NCBI GenBank assembly: GCA_004346725.1
Contig: SMDE01000011.1
Location: 62,001-126,000, forward strand
Source of the DNA: Phytobacter diazotrophicus
GTDB lineage: Bacteria > Pseudomonadota > Gammaproteobacteria > Enterobacterales > Enterobacteriaceae
Length of the DNA: 64,000 nucleotides
Reading direction: 5' to 3'
This document shows, one piece after another, positions 28,215 to 43,062 of this stretch (positions are counted from its first letter, which is position 1; each line of letters opens with the position of its first letter). Under the pieces are notes generated by a model that searched no databases, was not told the origin of the DNA, and worked only from the letters and a program-made list of their open reading frames with translations. Position numbers and translations under genes: made by a program.

Positions 28215-29210
28215 ATGAAAAAGAAAAGACCCGTACTTCAGGATGTGGCCGATCGCGTTGGCGTGACCAAAATGACGGTCAGCCGATTTTTACGCAACCC
28301 GGAGCAAGTCTCCGTGGCGCTTCGGTCTAAAATAGCGGCTGCACTTGATGAACTGGGCTACATTCCGAATCGGGCTCCGGATATTCTCTCCAATGCCACC
28401 AGCCGTGCGGTTGGCGTGCTGCTTCCCTCTTTAACCAACCAGGTGTTCGCAGAAGTCCTGCGCGGCATCGAAAGCGTGACGGATGCGTTTGGCTATCAAA
28501 CCATGCTGGCGCACTTCGGCTATAAGCCTGAGCTGGAAGAAGAGCGGCTTGAATCGATGCTGTCGTGGAATATTGACGGCCTTATCCTCACTGAACGTAC
28601 CCATACGCCTCGCACGCTGAAAATGATTGAAGTGGCGGGTATCCCTGTTGTTGAACTGATGGACAGCAAGTCGCCTTGCCTGGACATCGCCGTTGGCTTC
28701 GACAACTTTGAAGCGGCGCGGCAGATGACGGCGGCCATTATTGAACGTGGTCATCGCCGGGTGGCCTACCTGGGCGCACGTCTCGACGAACGTACTATCA
28801 TCAAACAGAAGGGGTATGAGCAGGCGATGCTTGATGCGGGTCTGACGCCATACAGCGTGATGGTAGAACAGTCCTCGTCCTATACCGCGGGCATTGAGCT
28901 TATGCGGCAGGCGCGTCGCGAATACTCGCAACTGGACGGAATTTTTTGCACCAACGATGACCTTGCGGTCGGCGCGGCGTTCGAATGCCAGCGTTTGGGG
29001 CTGAAAGTTCCTGATGATATGGCGATCGCCGGGTTCCACGGTCACGACATTGGCCAGGTAATGGAGCCGCGTCTGGCGAGCGTCCTTACGCCGCGTGAAC
29101 GTATGGGGCGTATTGGCGCAGAACGCCTGCTGGCGCGCATTCGTGGTGAATCTGTTACGCCAAAATTGTTAGATTTAGGTTTCACATTGTCACCGGGTGG
29201 ATCTATTTAG
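28215..29210 (+). CDS. gntR: Gluconate-utilisation repressor GntR (LacI family)
   Basis: A 331-residue LacI-family repressor. The N-terminal helix-turn-helix VADRVGVTKMTVSRFLRNP (residues about 10-28) is followed by the hinge and periplasmic-binding-like effector domain that senses gluconate. Its operators are readable in front of gntK (29290-29319) and gntT (57796-57811). It lies immediately upstream of gntKU, in the same direction but with a separate promoter between. Confidence 0.97.
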   Translation: MKKKRPVLQDVADRVGVTKMTVSRFLRNPEQVSVALRSKIAAALDELGYIPNRAPDILSNATSRAVGVLLPSLTNQVFAEVLRGIESVTDAFGYQTMLAHFGYKPELEEERLESMLSWNIDGLILTERTHTPRTLKMIEVAGIPVVELMDSKSPCLDIAVGFDNFEAARQMTAAIIERGHRRVAYLGARLDERTIIKQKGYEQAMLDAGLTPYSVMVEQSSSYTAGIELMRQARREYSQLDGIFCTNDDLAVGAAFECQRLGLKVPDDMAIAGFHGHDIGQVMEPRLASVLTPRERMGRIGAERLLARIRGESVTPKLLDLGFTLSPGGSI

Positions 29211-29219
29211 TCTGACAAA

Positions 29220-29235
29220 TTTGAAGTAGCTCACA
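29220..29235 (+). promoter_or_regulatory. Probable CRP site upstream of gntKU
   Basis: TTTGAAGTAGCTCACA has a good right half (TCACA) and weaker left half of the TGTGA-N6-TCACA pattern. CRP activation of gntKU is established in E. coli. Confidence 0.6.
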
Positions 29236-29289
29236 CTTATTCACTTCTGGCACGAATGGTTATTGCTTATCCATTACCCCGGCAGGACA

Positions 29290-29319
29290 ATGTTACCGAT
29301 AACTGTTACCCGTAACAAT
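29290..29319 (+). promoter_or_regulatory. Tandem GntR operators of gntKU
   Basis: ATGTTACCGATAAC (29290-29303) is followed directly by TGTTACCCGTAACAAT (29304-29319). Both match the GntR consensus ATGTTACCsrTAACAT. They lie just upstream of gntK and show that in-frame ATGs at 29263 and 29290 cannot be the gntK start. Confidence 0.93.
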
Positions 29320-29346
29320 TCATTTTGTACCTGTGGGAGCTACGCT

Positions 29347-29868
29347 TTGAGCACGACTAACCATGATCACCACGTCTATGTCCTGATGGGCGTATCTGGC
29401 AGTGGTAAATCCGCTGTCGCCAGTGAAGTGGCGCATCAACTCCATGCCGCGTTTCTTGACGGCGACTTCCTTCATCCACGCGCCAACATCATGAAAATGG
29501 CCGCAGGCGAGCCGTTGAATGACGATGACCGTAAACCCTGGTTGCAGGCGCTCAACGATGCGGCCTTTGCAATGCAGCGCACCAACAAAGTGTCGCTGAT
29601 TGTCTGTTCGGCGCTGAAAAAGCGTTACCGCGACCTGCTGCGTGACGGCAACCCTAACCTCTCCTTTATCTACCTGAAAGGGGACTTCGATGTTATCGAA
29701 AGCCGCCTGAAAGCGCGTAAAGGCCACTTCTTTAAAACGCAAATGCTGGTGACCCAGTTTGAAGCCCTGGAAGAGCCGGGTGCGGATGAGCGCGACGTAC
29801 TGATCGTTGACATTGACCAGCCCCTGGAAGGTGTTGTCGCCAGCACAATTGAAGTGATTAACAAATAA
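29347..29868 (+). CDS. gntK: Thermoresistant gluconokinase GntK
   Basis: A 173-residue kinase phosphorylating D-gluconate to 6-phosphogluconate for the Entner-Doudoroff and pentose phosphate routes. The P-loop GVSGSGKS lies at 15-22, and DGDFLHP and CSALKKRYRD are family landmarks. I choose the TTG at 29347 (STTNHDHH N-terminus, GGGAG upstream) because the longer in-frame starts overlap the GntR operators. It is followed 12 bp later by gntU. Confidence 0.95.
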   Translation: MSTTNHDHHVYVLMGVSGSGKSAVASEVAHQLHAAFLDGDFLHPRANIMKMAAGEPLNDDDRKPWLQALNDAAFAMQRTNKVSLIVCSALKKRYRDLLRDGNPNLSFIYLKGDFDVIESRLKARKGHFFKTQMLVTQFEALEEPGADERDVLIVDIDQPLEGVVASTIEVINK

Positions 29869-29880
29869 AGGCAGTTTGTT

Positions 29881-31221
29881 GTGAGTACATTGACGCTTGT
29901 TTTAACAGCAGTTGGCTCTGTGTTGCTGCTGCTGTTTTTAGTCATGAAAGCGCGTATGCACGCTTTCGTTGCTTTGATGGTGGTTTCTATTGGTGCAGGG
30001 CTTTTTTCCGGTATGCCGTTGATCAAGATTGCGGCGACCATGGAAAAAGGGATGGGCGGGACGCTGGGCTTCCTCGCCATCGTGGTGGCTTTAGGGGCGA
30101 TGTTCGGCAAAATTCTGCATGAGACCGGCGCGGTCGATCAGATTGCCGTGAAGATGCTCAAATCTTTTGGTCACAATCGCGCGCATTTCGCGATTGGCCT
30201 GGCGGGGTTGATTTGCGCGCTGCCGCTGTTCTTTGAAGTGGCGGTGGTATTGCTGATAAGCGTTGCCTTCTCTATGGCGCGCCATACCGGCACTAACCTT
30301 GTGAAGCTGGTGATTCCGCTGTTTGCGGGCGTGGCGGCAGCCGCAGCGTTTCTGCTGCCTGGGCCTGCGCCGATGCTGCTGGCTTCCCAGATGCACGCCG
30401 ACTTTGGCTGGATGATCCTGATTGGGCTGTGCGCTGCCGTTCCTGGAATGCTGATCGCCGGGCCGCTGTGGGGCAACTTTATCAGCCGCTATGTCGAGCT
30501 GCATATCCCCGACGACATCACTGAGCCGCATCTGGGCGAAGGTAAAATGCCGTCATTCGGCTTTAGCCTGTCGCTGATTCTGCTGCCGCTGGTGCTGGTG
30601 GGGCTGAAAACTATCGCTGCACGTTTTGTGGCAGAGGGTTCGGACCTTTACAACTGGCTGGAGTTTATCGGTCACCCGTTTACCGCGATTCTGGTGGCTT
30701 GCCTGGTGGCAATCTACGGTCTGGCGATTCGCCAGGGCATGGCGAAAGACCGGGTCATGGAGATCTGCGGTCAGGCATTGCAGCCTGCCGGGATTATCCT
30801 GCTGGTGATTGGTGCGGGCGGTGTATTCAAGCAGGTGCTGGTAGATTCCGGTGTTGGCCCGGCGCTGGGCGAAGCGCTGACCGGTATGGGGCTGCCGATT
30901 GCAGTGACCTGTTTCGTGCTGGCAGCCGCCGTGCGCATTATTCAGGGGTCGGCGACCGTTGCCTGTTTGACGGCGGTGGGGCTGGTGATGCCGGTGATTG
31001 AGCAACTGCATTTTTCCGGTGCGCAACTGGCGGCCCTGTCGATTTGTATCGCGGGTGGTTCCATTGTGGTGAGCCATGTGAATGATGCGGGTTTCTGGTT
31101 GTTCGGTAAGTTTACCGGCGCCACCGAAGCGCAGACGCTGAAAACCTGGACGTTAATGGAAACGATTCTGGGCACCACAGGGGCGATTGTCGGGATGATT
31201 GCGTTTACGTTGTTGAGTTAA
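29881..31221 (+). CDS. gntU: Low-affinity gluconate:H+ symporter GntU
   Basis: A 446-residue GntP-family transporter with about 12 membrane spans and a GTG start. Family motifs LPLFFEVAVVLLISVAFSMA and GGSIVVSHVNDAGFWLFGKF are present. It matches E. coli GntU along its length. It is second gene of gntKU. A related transporter, gntT, lies 25 kb away in the same window. Confidence 0.96.
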   Translation: MSTLTLVLTAVGSVLLLLFLVMKARMHAFVALMVVSIGAGLFSGMPLIKIAATMEKGMGGTLGFLAIVVALGAMFGKILHETGAVDQIAVKMLKSFGHNRAHFAIGLAGLICALPLFFEVAVVLLISVAFSMARHTGTNLVKLVIPLFAGVAAAAAFLLPGPAPMLLASQMHADFGWMILIGLCAAVPGMLIAGPLWGNFISRYVELHIPDDITEPHLGEGKMPSFGFSLSLILLPLVLVGLKTIAARFVAEGSDLYNWLEFIGHPFTAILVACLVAIYGLAIRQGMAKDRVMEICGQALQPAGIILLVIGAGGVFKQVLVDSGVGPALGEALTGMGLPIAVTCFVLAAAVRIIQGSATVACLTAVGLVMPVIEQLHFSGAQLAALSICIAGGSIVVSHVNDAGFWLFGKFTGATEAQTLKTWTLMETILGTTGAIVGMIAFTLLS

Positions 31222-31238
31222 GAATTGCAGGGAGACGG

Positions 31239-31286
31239 TGCGGTCTGATGCCCTCACCCCGGCCCTCTCCCACGGGGAGAGGGAGC
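31239..31286. repeat. REP-like palindromic element (copy 3, inverted)
   Basis: The reverse complement of the units at 11072 and 17028: GTGCGGTCTGATGCCCTCAC then CCCGGCCCTCTCCCACGGGG. It lies 18 bp after the gntU stop. Confidence 0.85.
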
Positions 31287-31294
31287 AAACACCA

Positions 31295-31326
31295 AAAACG
31301 GCAACTCAGGTTGCCGTTTTGCTTTT
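31295..31326. terminator. Bidirectional terminator between gntU and yhgN
   Basis: AAAACGGCAAC pairs perfectly with GTTGCCGTTTT around TCAG, with flanking T and A runs on the two strands. Its right half plus tail (31310-31326) is repeated at 31333-31349. Confidence 0.88.
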
Positions 31327-31351
31327 GTTCCCGTTGCCGTTTTGCTTTTAC

Positions 31352-31951
31352 CTAGCCCTTCATCCACAGGCGGATGCCGTCCAGGAACATCTGGGTTGCG
31401 AGCATCACCAGAACCAGCCCCATTAAACGCTCCAGCGCGTTCACCCCTTTCTCGCCGAGCAAACGCAGGAACAGCGATGATTGCAGCAAGATCGCCACGG
31501 TACCGCCCCAGGCTATCAACAGGGCAATCACCAGATGGCCCATCTGATTAGGGTACTGGTGTGAAAGCAGCATCAGGGTGGCAAGCAGCGTTGGCCCGGC
31601 CACCAGCGGAACCGCCAGCGGTACGATAAACGGTTCTTCACCCGCCGGCAGCCCCATGCTGCTGCCGGACTCGCTGGGGAAAATCATCTTAATGGCGATC
31701 AGAAACAGGATGATGCCGCCGGAAATCGAAACCGTTTCGGCGCGTAGGTTGAGAAACGCCAGAATATTTTCGCCCGCGAAGAGGAAAACCAGCATCAGCA
31801 CCAGTGCGATGAGCAGCTCGCGAATCATGATTTTTCGGCGGCGCTTCGGCTCAGTATGCTTGAGTACTGACATAAATATCGGCAGGTTCCCGAGAGGGTC
31901 CATAATCAGGATCAACAACACTGCCACCGAAATGATTTCGCTCATTATCAA
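31352..31951 (-). CDS. yhgN: MarC-family inner-membrane protein YhgN
   Basis: A 199-residue protein with six predicted spans, matching YhgN of the MarC/UPF0056 family (LILIMDPLGNLPIFMSVLKH near the N-terminus). The family has no agreed function, and the old link of MarC to multidrug resistance is not supported. Divergent from asd, as in E. coli. Confidence 0.93.
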   Translation of the reverse strand: MIMSEIISVAVLLILIMDPLGNLPIFMSVLKHTEPKRRRKIMIRELLIALVLMLVFLFAGENILAFLNLRAETVSISGGIILFLIAIKMIFPSESGSSMGLPAGEEPFIVPLAVPLVAGPTLLATLMLLSHQYPNQMGHLVIALLIAWGGTVAILLQSSLFLRLLGEKGVNALERLMGLVLVMLATQMFLDGIRLWMKG

Positions 31952-32107
31952 TTACCCATTTTGCCGCTGATTAGCGGTATTTCTGATGGCTTGCCCATCA
32001 TTGATTAATTTCACTTGCGACTTTGCGTGCATTTTGTAAGGTGGACTATTAGCGCCAGTTGGATACTGGCTCGCACTAACAGCACACACCTTCGCAGGAA
32101 ATACGCT

Positions 32108-33214
32108 ATGAAAAATGTTGGTTTTATCGGTTGGCGCGGAATGGTCGGCTCCGTACTCATGCAACGCATGGTAGAAGAGCGCGACTTCGACGCCATTCGC
32201 CCGGTCTTCTTTTCAACTTCCCAGCTTGGTCAGGCAGCCCCGACGTTCGGCGGTAAGTCTACCGGTACGTTGCAGGACGCATTCGATCTGGAAGCGCTGA
32301 AGGCCCTCGACATCATTGTCACCTGCCAGGGCGGCGATTATACCAACGAAATTTATCCAAAGCTTCGTGAAAGCGGCTGGCAGGGTTACTGGATTGATGC
32401 TGCCTCTTCTCTGCGTATGAAAGATGACGCCATCATCATTCTTGACCCGGTGAACCAGGCTGTCATCACCGACGGTCTGAACAAAGGCATCAAAACCTTC
32501 GTTGGCGGCAACTGTACTGTCAGCCTGATGCTGATGTCACTGGGCGGTCTGTTCTCCAATGATCTGGTTGAATGGGTTTCTGTGGCGACGTATCAGGCGG
32601 CTTCCGGCGGCGGTGCGCGTCATATGCGTGAACTGCTGGCGCAAATGGGGCAACTGCACGGCCTCGTGGCTGCTGAACTGGCAGATCCGGCGTCTGCCAT
32701 CCTCGATATCGAACGCAAAGTCACCCAGCTTTCCCGCAGCGGCGAACTGCCTGTCGACAACTTCGGCGTGCCGTTGGCAGGCAGCCTGATTCCGTGGATC
32801 GACAAACAGCTCGATAACGGCCAAAGCCGCGAAGAGTGGAAAGGCCAGGCTGAAACCAACAAGATTCTGGGCACAACCACCACGATTCCGGTTGATGGCC
32901 TGTGTGTCCGCGTTGGCGCACTGCGCTGCCACAGCCAGGCATTTACCATTAAATTGAAAAAAGATGTGTCTATCCCGACCATCGAAGAGCTGCTGGCGGC
33001 CCATAACCCATGGGCGAAAGTGGTGCCGAACGACCGTGAAATCACCATGCGCGAACTGACGCCTGCGGCGGTAACCGGCACGCTGACGACCCCTGTAGGG
33101 CGTCTGCGTAAGCTGAATATGGGGTCAGACTTCCTCTCCGCATTCACCGTAGGGGACCAGCTCCTGTGGGGCGCAGCGGAGCCGCTACGCCGCATACTAC
33201 GCCAACTGGCGTAA
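32108..33214 (+). CDS. asd: Aspartate-semialdehyde dehydrogenase
   Basis: A 368-residue NADPH-dependent enzyme making aspartate semialdehyde, the branch point to lysine/diaminopimelate, methionine and threonine. The NADP motif [18 protein letters not shown] opens the protein. The catalytic cysteine is C136 in [11 protein letters not shown], with the acid/base histidine in [10 protein letters not shown]. The ATG at 32108 gives the expected length; an in-frame start at 32015 adds unrelated residues. Confidence 0.97.
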   Translation: MKNVGFIGWRGMVGSVLMQRMVEERDFDAIRPVFFSTSQLGQAAPTFGGKSTGTLQDAFDLEALKALDIIVTCQGGDYTNEIYPKLRESGWQGYWIDAASSLRMKDDAIIILDPVNQAVITDGLNKGIKTFVGGNCTVSLMLMSLGGLFSNDLVEWVSVATYQAASGGGARHMRELLAQMGQLHGLVAAELADPASAILDIERKVTQLSRSGELPVDNFGVPLAGSLIPWIDKQLDNGQSREEWKGQAETNKILGTTTTIPVDGLCVRVGALRCHSQAFTIKLKKDVSIPTIEELLAAHNPWAKVVPNDREITMRELTPAAVTGTLTTPVGRLRKLNMGSDFLSAFTVGDQLLWGAAEPLRRILRQLA

Positions 33215-33230
33215 TCAAAAATTTATTTAA

Positions 33231-33258
33231 AAAGGGGTGCTTGTCACCCCTTTTTTTT
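33231..33258 (+). terminator. asd terminator
   Basis: AAAGGGGTG pairs with CACCCCTTT around a short loop and is followed by a run of eight T. Confidence 0.93.
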
Positions 33259-33477
33259 GCGTATTAACGGAGTGTACGCAGATGTTGATATTTTTCTCGG
33301 GAGTCAGATAAAGCGTTGGCTATGCTTTAAGTGGGGTGTTTACGCATCTTGCCTGAAGGTGGGACGGAGCAGAGAGGATGCACATTATGTGCTTGCGCCG
33401 TTCAGGTCAAAAAGAATGTCACAGCTGGGCGTATAACCTTGCCGGGAAGGTGTGACAGAGACAACAAGGATTAAACC

Positions 33478-35661
33478 ATGTCTGTTTTTGTAGATAGAGA
33501 CGTGATTAATGCGCTAATTGAAGGCCATTTTGCAGACCCCTTTTCCGTACTCGGCATGCACCAGACGGAAGCCGGGCTGGAAGTTCGCGCATTATTACCT
33601 GATGCGACCGAGGTCTGGGTCATTGAACCCAAAACCGGGCGCAAAGTAGGCAATCTGGACTGCCTTGATTCACGCGGTTTCTTTAGTGGCGTTATGCCGC
33701 GCCGCAAAAACCCCTTTCGCTACCAGTTAGCCGTTATCTGGCATGGCCAGCAAAATCTTATCGACGATCCTTACCGCTTTGGTCCATTGATTCAGGATAT
33801 GGACGCCTGGCTGCTTTCCGAAGGTACCCACCTCAGGCCTTACGAAACGCTGGGCGCACATGCCGATACGATGGACGGCGTAACCGGGACTCGCTTCTCT
33901 GTCTGGGCGCCAAACGCCCGCCGTGTTTCCGTGGTCGGGCAATTCAACTACTGGGATGGTCGCCGCCATCCGATGCGCCTGCGTCGTGAAAGCGGTATCT
34001 GGGAGCTTTTCATTCCGGGGGCGCACAACGGCCAGCTCTATAAGTTTGAGATGATTGATGCGCATGGCAATCTGCGGATCAAATCTGACCCGTATGCCTT
34101 TGAAGCCCAGATGCGCCCGGAAACGGCCTCCATGATTTGCGATCTGCCGGAAAAGGTAGAGCAGACAGAGGCGCGTAAAAAGGCCAATGAGTTTGATGCG
34201 CCCATCTCCATCTATGAGGTGCATTTGGGGTCATGGCGTCGCCACACGGACAATAATTTCTGGCTGAGCTACCGCGAGCTGGCGGACCAACTGGTGCCGT
34301 ATGCAAAATGGATGGGGTTCACCCATCTGGAGCTGCTGCCTGTTAATGAGCACCCGTTTGACGGAAGCTGGGGCTATCAGCCGACGGGTCTCTATGCCCC
34401 GACGCGCCGCTTTGGCACCCGCGACGACTTTATCTACTTTATCAAAGCGGCACACGCTGCCGGGTTGAACGTGATTCTGGACTGGGTGCCAGGTCATTTC
34501 CCGTCCGATGACTTTGGCCTGGCCGAGTTTGACGGAACCGCGCTCTATGAACACAGCGATCCGCGTGAAGGTTACCATCAGGACTGGAATACCCTAATTT
34601 ATAACTACGGTCGCCGCGAAGTCAGCAACTATCTGGTGGGCAATGCGCTCTATTGGGTTGAGCGTTTTGGTATCGACGCGCTGCGCGTGGACGCGGTCGC
34701 CTCCATGATTTACCGCGATTACAGCCGTAAACAAGGTGAGTGGATCCCCAACGAATTTGGTGGTCGGGAAAACCTTGAGGCCATCGAATTTTTGCGTAGC
34801 ACCAACCGTATCCTCGGCGAGCAGGTTCCTGGCGCAGTGAGTATGGCAGAAGAGTCCACCGACTTTGCCGGCGTCTCGCGTCCGCCATCACTGGGCGGCC
34901 TGGGCTTCTGGTACAAGTGGAACCTCGGCTGGATGCACGACACCCTGGATTACATGAAGCTCGATCCGGTCTATCGCAAACACCATCACGACAAACTCAC
35001 CTTCGGCATGCTCTACAACTACACGGAGAATTTCGTGTTGCCGCTCTCCCATGACGAAGTGGTACACGGCAAGAAATCCATTCTTGACCGTATGCCCGGC
35101 GATGCGTGGCAGAAGTTTGCCAACCTGCGCGCGTACTACGCCTGGATGTGGGCCTTCCCCGGTAAAAAACTGCTGTTTATGGGTAACGAGTTTGCGCAAG
35201 GGCGTGAGTGGAACCATGACAGTAGCCTCGACTGGCATCTGCTTGAAGGGGGCGATAACTGGCACCACGGCGTGCAGCGTCTGGTGCGGGATATGAACCA
35301 CGTCTACCGTCATCACAAAGCGTTGCATGAGCTGGATTTCGACCCGTATGGCTTTGAATGGCTGGTGGTGGATGACCATGAGAACTCGGTGTTTGTCTTT
35401 GTACGTCGCGATAAAGCCGGCAACGAGATCATTGTCGTCAGCAATTTCACACCGGTTCCGCGCCATAACTACCGCTTTGGTATCAACCAGCCGGGGCGCT
35501 GGCGTGAAGAGCTGAACACGGACTCGATGCACTACCACGGCAGCAATGCTGGCAATGGCGGTGGTGTACAGAGTGATGAGATCCCGGTGAACGGTAGGGC
35601 GCACTCTCTCTCTGTGACGATCCCGCCGCTGGCAACTGTCTGGTTTGTGCGGGAGGGGTGA
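33478..35661 (+). CDS. glgB: 1,4-alpha-glucan branching enzyme GlgB
   Basis: A 727-residue GH13 enzyme that makes alpha-1,6 branches in glycogen. Two N-terminal CBM48-type modules (about 1-110 and 120-225) precede the barrel domain. The nucleophile is D405 in [11 protein letters not shown] and the acid/base E458 in [17 protein letters not shown] carries the third acidic residue. It heads glgBXCAP and its stop overlaps the glgX start region. The 220 bp upstream must contain its promoter, which I did not resolve. Confidence 0.97.
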   Translation: MSVFVDRDVINALIEGHFADPFSVLGMHQTEAGLEVRALLPDATEVWVIEPKTGRKVGNLDCLDSRGFFSGVMPRRKNPFRYQLAVIWHGQQNLIDDPYRFGPLIQDMDAWLLSEGTHLRPYETLGAHADTMDGVTGTRFSVWAPNARRVSVVGQFNYWDGRRHPMRLRRESGIWELFIPGAHNGQLYKFEMIDAHGNLRIKSDPYAFEAQMRPETASMICDLPEKVEQTEARKKANEFDAPISIYEVHLGSWRRHTDNNFWLSYRELADQLVPYAKWMGFTHLELLPVNEHPFDGSWGYQPTGLYAPTRRFGTRDDFIYFIKAAHAAGLNVILDWVPGHFPSDDFGLAEFDGTALYEHSDPREGYHQDWNTLIYNYGRREVSNYLVGNALYWVERFGIDALRVDAVASMIYRDYSRKQGEWIPNEFGGRENLEAIEFLRSTNRILGEQVPGAVSMAEESTDFAGVSRPPSLGGLGFWYKWNLGWMHDTLDYMKLDPVYRKHHHDKLTFGMLYNYTENFVLPLSHDEVVHGKKSILDRMPGDAWQKFANLRAYYAWMWAFPGKKLLFMGNEFAQGREWNHDSSLDWHLLEGGDNWHHGVQRLVRDMNHVYRHHKALHELDFDPYGFEWLVVDDHENSVFVFVRRDKAGNEIIVVSNFTPVPRHNYRFGINQPGRWREELNTDSMHYHGSNAGNGGGVQSDEIPVNGRAHSLSVTIPPLATVWFVREG

Positions 35662-37637
35662 TGACCAAACTGACCGCAGGCAACGCGACGCCACTTGGGG
35701 CCCATGTAGAGAGAAATGGCGTGAATTTCACGCTATTTTCAGCACATGCGGAGCGAGTCGAACTGTGCATTTTTGATGACGAAGGCAACGAACAACGTTA
35801 TGACTTGCCCGCCCGCAGCGGCGATGTCTGGCACGGTTTCCTGGCAGATGCGCGGCCTGGTACGCGTTATGGCTATCGCGTACACGGTCCGTGGGAACCG
35901 GGGCAGGGGCATCGCTTTAACCCGGCGAAGTTACTGCTCGATCCCTGTGCGCGCCGTGTCGACGGTGACGTGAAAGACAGCCCATTGTTGCACGGCGGCT
36001 ATGACACTCCTGATCCGCATGACAGCGCGGCAATCGCGCCGAAAAGCGTGGTCGTGGATGACGCGTTTGACTGGGGGAATGATGCCGCGCCACGCACGCC
36101 ATGGGGCAATACGGTCATCTATGAAGCCCATGTCAAAGGATTGACCTGGCTGCACCCGGATTTGCCAGAAGAGATCCGCGGTACCTATAAAGCCCTTGGT
36201 CATCCGGTCATGATCAATCACTTCAAGACGCTGGGTATCACCGCGCTGGAACTGATGCCGGTGGCGCATTTTATCAGCGAGCCGCGTCTGCAACGTCTGG
36301 GGTTAAGCAACTACTGGGGCTATAACCCGTTGGCGCTGTTTGCACTTGATCCTCGTTATGCCACCTCTCCTGAGTTAGCCATCAATGAGTTTCGCGAGGC
36401 AGTTAAGTCCCTGCATCAAAACGGTATTGAGGTCATCCTCGATATTGTGCTTAACCACAGCGCTGAAATTGACCTGCATGGTCCGACGCTCTCCCTGCGC
36501 GGAATTGATAACCGTAGCTATTATTGGATAAGGGGCGACGGTGATTATGAAAACTGGACCGGTTGCGGTAACACCCTGAATTTGAACAACCCAAGCGGCG
36601 TGGCCTATGCCCTGGCCTGCCTGAAATATTGGGTTGAGACGTTCCATATCGACGGCTTTCGCTTTGATTTGGCAACGGTTATGGGGCGCATGCCGGGATT
36701 CAGCCAGCAGGCGCCCTTGTTCGAGGCAATTAAAAACTGTCCGTTACTCTCACAGGTGAAGCTTATTGCGGAGCCGTGGGACATTGGCGAAGGCGGTTAC
36801 CAGGTGGGCAATTTCCCGCCCTTATTTGCCGAATGGAATGATCATTTTCGTGATGCTGCCCGCCGCTTCTGGCTGGAGCAGTCACTCTCGCCTGGGGAAT
36901 TTGCCGGGCGTTTTGCCGCATCCAGCGATATGTTCCGTCGCGAAGGGCGTCTGCCCCATGCGTCGGTCAATCTGGTGACGGCGCATGACGGGTTTACGTT
37001 GCGTGACTGCGTGAGTTTCAACCATAAGCATAACGAAGCGAATGGCGAGGAAAATCGCGACGGTACTAACAATAACCACAGTAATAATCATGGTATAGAA
37101 GGGTTAAGTAGCAGTCTTGACGTGACAGAAAGGAGGCGAGCAAGCGTCCATGCCCTGTTAACAACACTGCTACTTTCCCAGGGAACACCAATGTTGTTGG
37201 CTGGTGACGAACATGGTCATAGCCAGCACGGTAATAACAACGCTTACTGTCAGGACAATGCGTTGACCTGGCTTGACTGGCAAAACGCAAACAGTGGGCT
37301 AATGGCATTTACCGCCGCGTTGATTCACCTTCGCCAGCGCATTCCCGCCTTAACCCGGGATGCATGGTGGGAAGAGGGCGATGGCAACGTGCGTTGGCTT
37401 AATCAGGAAGCGCAACCTCTCAGCGTTGCGGAGTGGCAAAGCGGTGTCCACCGCCTGCAAATCCTGCTGTCCGATCGTGTACTGCTGGCGATTAACGGCA
37501 CGCATGACGTTGCTGAGATTGTGCTACCAGAAGGGGAATGGCGTGCTGTTCCTCCGTTTGCCGGTGAGGATAATCCGGTAGTGATGGCTGTCTGGCATGG
37601 GCCCGCGCACGGAGTGTGCGTCTTTGAAAGGTCATAA
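35661..37637 (+). CDS. glgX: Glycogen debranching enzyme GlgX
   Basis: A 658-residue GH13 isoamylase-type enzyme that removes short branches left by glycogen phosphorylase. The N-terminal CBM48 (about 1-110) is followed by the barrel: nucleophile D336 in [10 protein letters not shown], acid/base E371 in LIAEPWD and [11 protein letters not shown]. The ATG at 35661 overlaps the glgB stop by 1 nt (TGATG), with GGGAGGGG upstream. A GTG one codon earlier is also possible. Confidence 0.96.
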   Translation: MTKLTAGNATPLGAHVERNGVNFTLFSAHAERVELCIFDDEGNEQRYDLPARSGDVWHGFLADARPGTRYGYRVHGPWEPGQGHRFNPAKLLLDPCARRVDGDVKDSPLLHGGYDTPDPHDSAAIAPKSVVVDDAFDWGNDAAPRTPWGNTVIYEAHVKGLTWLHPDLPEEIRGTYKALGHPVMINHFKTLGITALELMPVAHFISEPRLQRLGLSNYWGYNPLALFALDPRYATSPELAINEFREAVKSLHQNGIEVILDIVLNHSAEIDLHGPTLSLRGIDNRSYYWIRGDGDYENWTGCGNTLNLNNPSGVAYALACLKYWVETFHIDGFRFDLATVMGRMPGFSQQAPLFEAIKNCPLLSQVKLIAEPWDIGEGGYQVGNFPPLFAEWNDHFRDAARRFWLEQSLSPGEFAGRFAASSDMFRREGRLPHASVNLVTAHDGFTLRDCVSFNHKHNEANGEENRDGTNNNHSNNHGIEGLSSSLDVTERRRASVHALLTTLLLSQGTPMLLAGDEHGHSQHGNNNAYCQDNALTWLDWQNANSGLMAFTAALIHLRQRIPALTRDAWWEEGDGNVRWLNQEAQPLSVAEWQSGVHRLQILLSDRVLLAINGTHDVAEIVLPEGEWRAVPPFAGEDNPVVMAVWHGPAHGVCVFERS

Positions 37638-37651
37638 AAAAGGAGTTAGTC

Positions 37652-38938
37652 ATGGTTAGATTAGATAAGAACGATCCCTTAATGTTAGCGCGCCAGCTGC
37701 CATTAAAATCTGTAGCCCTGATACTTGCGGGAGGGCGCGGGACCCGCCTTAAAGATTTGACAAAAAAACGCGCCAAACCCGCGGTTCACTTCGGCGGTAA
37801 GTTCCGTATTATCGATTTCGCATTATCCAACTGCATTAACTCCGGTATTCGTCGTATTGGTGTGATCACGCAGTATCAATCCCACACGCTGGTGCAGCAT
37901 ATTCAGCGTGGCTGGTCCTTCTTCAACGAAGAGATGAACGAATTTGTCGATCTGCTACCTGCGCAGCAGCGTGTGCATGGCGAGAGCTGGTATCGCGGCA
38001 CCGCCGATGCGGTCACGCAGAACCTCGACATCATTCGCCGCTATGGTGCGGAGTACATCGTCATTCTGGCCGGTGACCATATCTATAAGCAGGACTATTC
38101 ACGCATGCTTATTGATCATGTCGAAAAAGGTGCGCGTTGCACCGTGGCCTGTCTGCCGGTGCCCATCGAAGAGGCAAGCGCGTTTGGCGTTATGGCTGTG
38201 GATGAAAACGACAAAGTTATCGAGTTCGTTGAAAAACCCGCCAGCCCGCCTTCTATGCCTAATGACAGCACGAAATCGCTCGCCAGCATGGGGATATATG
38301 TTTTCGATGCTGAGTACCTTTACGAGTTGCTTGAACAAGACGACAAGAATGAAAACTCCAGTCACGATTTCGGCAAAGATATCATCCCGCTGATAACCAA
38401 GTCTGGCATGGCTTATGCACATCCCTTCCCATTATCCTGTGTGCATTCGGACCCTGACTCAGAACCCTACTGGCGTGACGTAGGAACCCTCGAAGCGTAC
38501 TGGAAAGCAAACCTCGATCTCGCATCAGTTGTACCTGAACTGGACATGTATGACCGTAACTGGCCAATACGTACCTATAATGAATCTTTACCACCGGCGA
38601 AATTTGTTCAGGACAGATCGGGAAGTCACGGTATGACACTGAACTCACTGGTTTCTGGTGGATGTGTGATATCCGGATCGGTAGTGGTGCAATCGGTATT
38701 GTTCTCACGGGTACGTGTGAATTCGTTCTGCAATATCGACTCTGCAGTTCTTTTACCGGAGGTCTGGGTCGGACGCTCCTGTCGCTTGCGGCGTTGCGTT
38801 ATTGACCGGGCCTGTGTCATCCCGGAAGGGACGATCATTGGTGAAAACGCAGAAGAGGACGCCCGTCGGTTCTACCGCTCCGAAGAGGGCATTGTACTGG
38901 TGACGCGCGAAATGCTGCGTAAATTGCAACAAGAGTAA
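37652..38938 (+). CDS. glgC: Glucose-1-phosphate adenylyltransferase GlgC
   Basis: A 428-residue enzyme making ADP-glucose, the committed step of bacterial glycogen synthesis, allosterically controlled by fructose-1,6-bisphosphate and AMP. The nucleotide-binding loop [19 protein letters not shown] (about 25-43) includes the activator-site lysine region, and the C-terminal left-handed beta-helix is present. Fourteen bp after glgX. The leader has AAAAAGGAGTTAG at the ribosome site, the kind of GGA motif bound by CsrA, which represses glgC in E. coli. Confidence 0.97.
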   Translation: MVRLDKNDPLMLARQLPLKSVALILAGGRGTRLKDLTKKRAKPAVHFGGKFRIIDFALSNCINSGIRRIGVITQYQSHTLVQHIQRGWSFFNEEMNEFVDLLPAQQRVHGESWYRGTADAVTQNLDIIRRYGAEYIVILAGDHIYKQDYSRMLIDHVEKGARCTVACLPVPIEEASAFGVMAVDENDKVIEFVEKPASPPSMPNDSTKSLASMGIYVFDAEYLYELLEQDDKNENSSHDFGKDIIPLITKSGMAYAHPFPLSCVHSDPDSEPYWRDVGTLEAYWKANLDLASVVPELDMYDRNWPIRTYNESLPPAKFVQDRSGSHGMTLNSLVSGGCVISGSVVVQSVLFSRVRVNSFCNIDSAVLLPEVWVGRSCRLRRCVIDRACVIPEGTIIGENAEEDARRFYRSEEGIVLVTREMLRKLQQE

Positions 38939-39029
38939 CAGCATCGAGATAACCTTGCGCGGAAGGGGTCCGCGCGCTGTTTTTCCCGCTAGCGCCCGCT
39001 AAGTGTTAGCGGTTTTGACAGGAGCGATA

Positions 39030-42930
<3,901 letters not shown>

Positions 42931-42960
42931 GTCACCTTCGTTTTCGCCATAAATATCTCA

Positions 42961-42988
42961 CGGAGCCCCAGGGCTCCGTTTTTTTTTC
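42961..42988 (+). terminator. glgBXCAP terminator
   Basis: CGGAGCCC pairs with GGGCTCCG around CA and is followed by a run of ten T. It isolates the glg operon from the next gene. Confidence 0.95.
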
Positions 42989-43062
42989 AGAATATGCAGG
43001 GGGATGAGCTGCCAGGCCGCGCCTTTATAATTGGCCGACAAACAAGGATGAGGTGGCAGGAT

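Noticed and set aside
29263-29346. ATG starts upstream of the TTG chosen for gntK
   Set aside because: They would place coding sequence over two GntR operators, and the extra residues are not part of the gluconokinase family.
42994-43062. Earlier starts (42994 or 43048) for the PBP-like membrane protein
   Set aside because: Neither has a properly spaced ribosome site and 42994 lies only 5 bp beyond the glgP terminator. The ATG at 43063 has GAGGTG 7 nt upstream. Not fully excluded.
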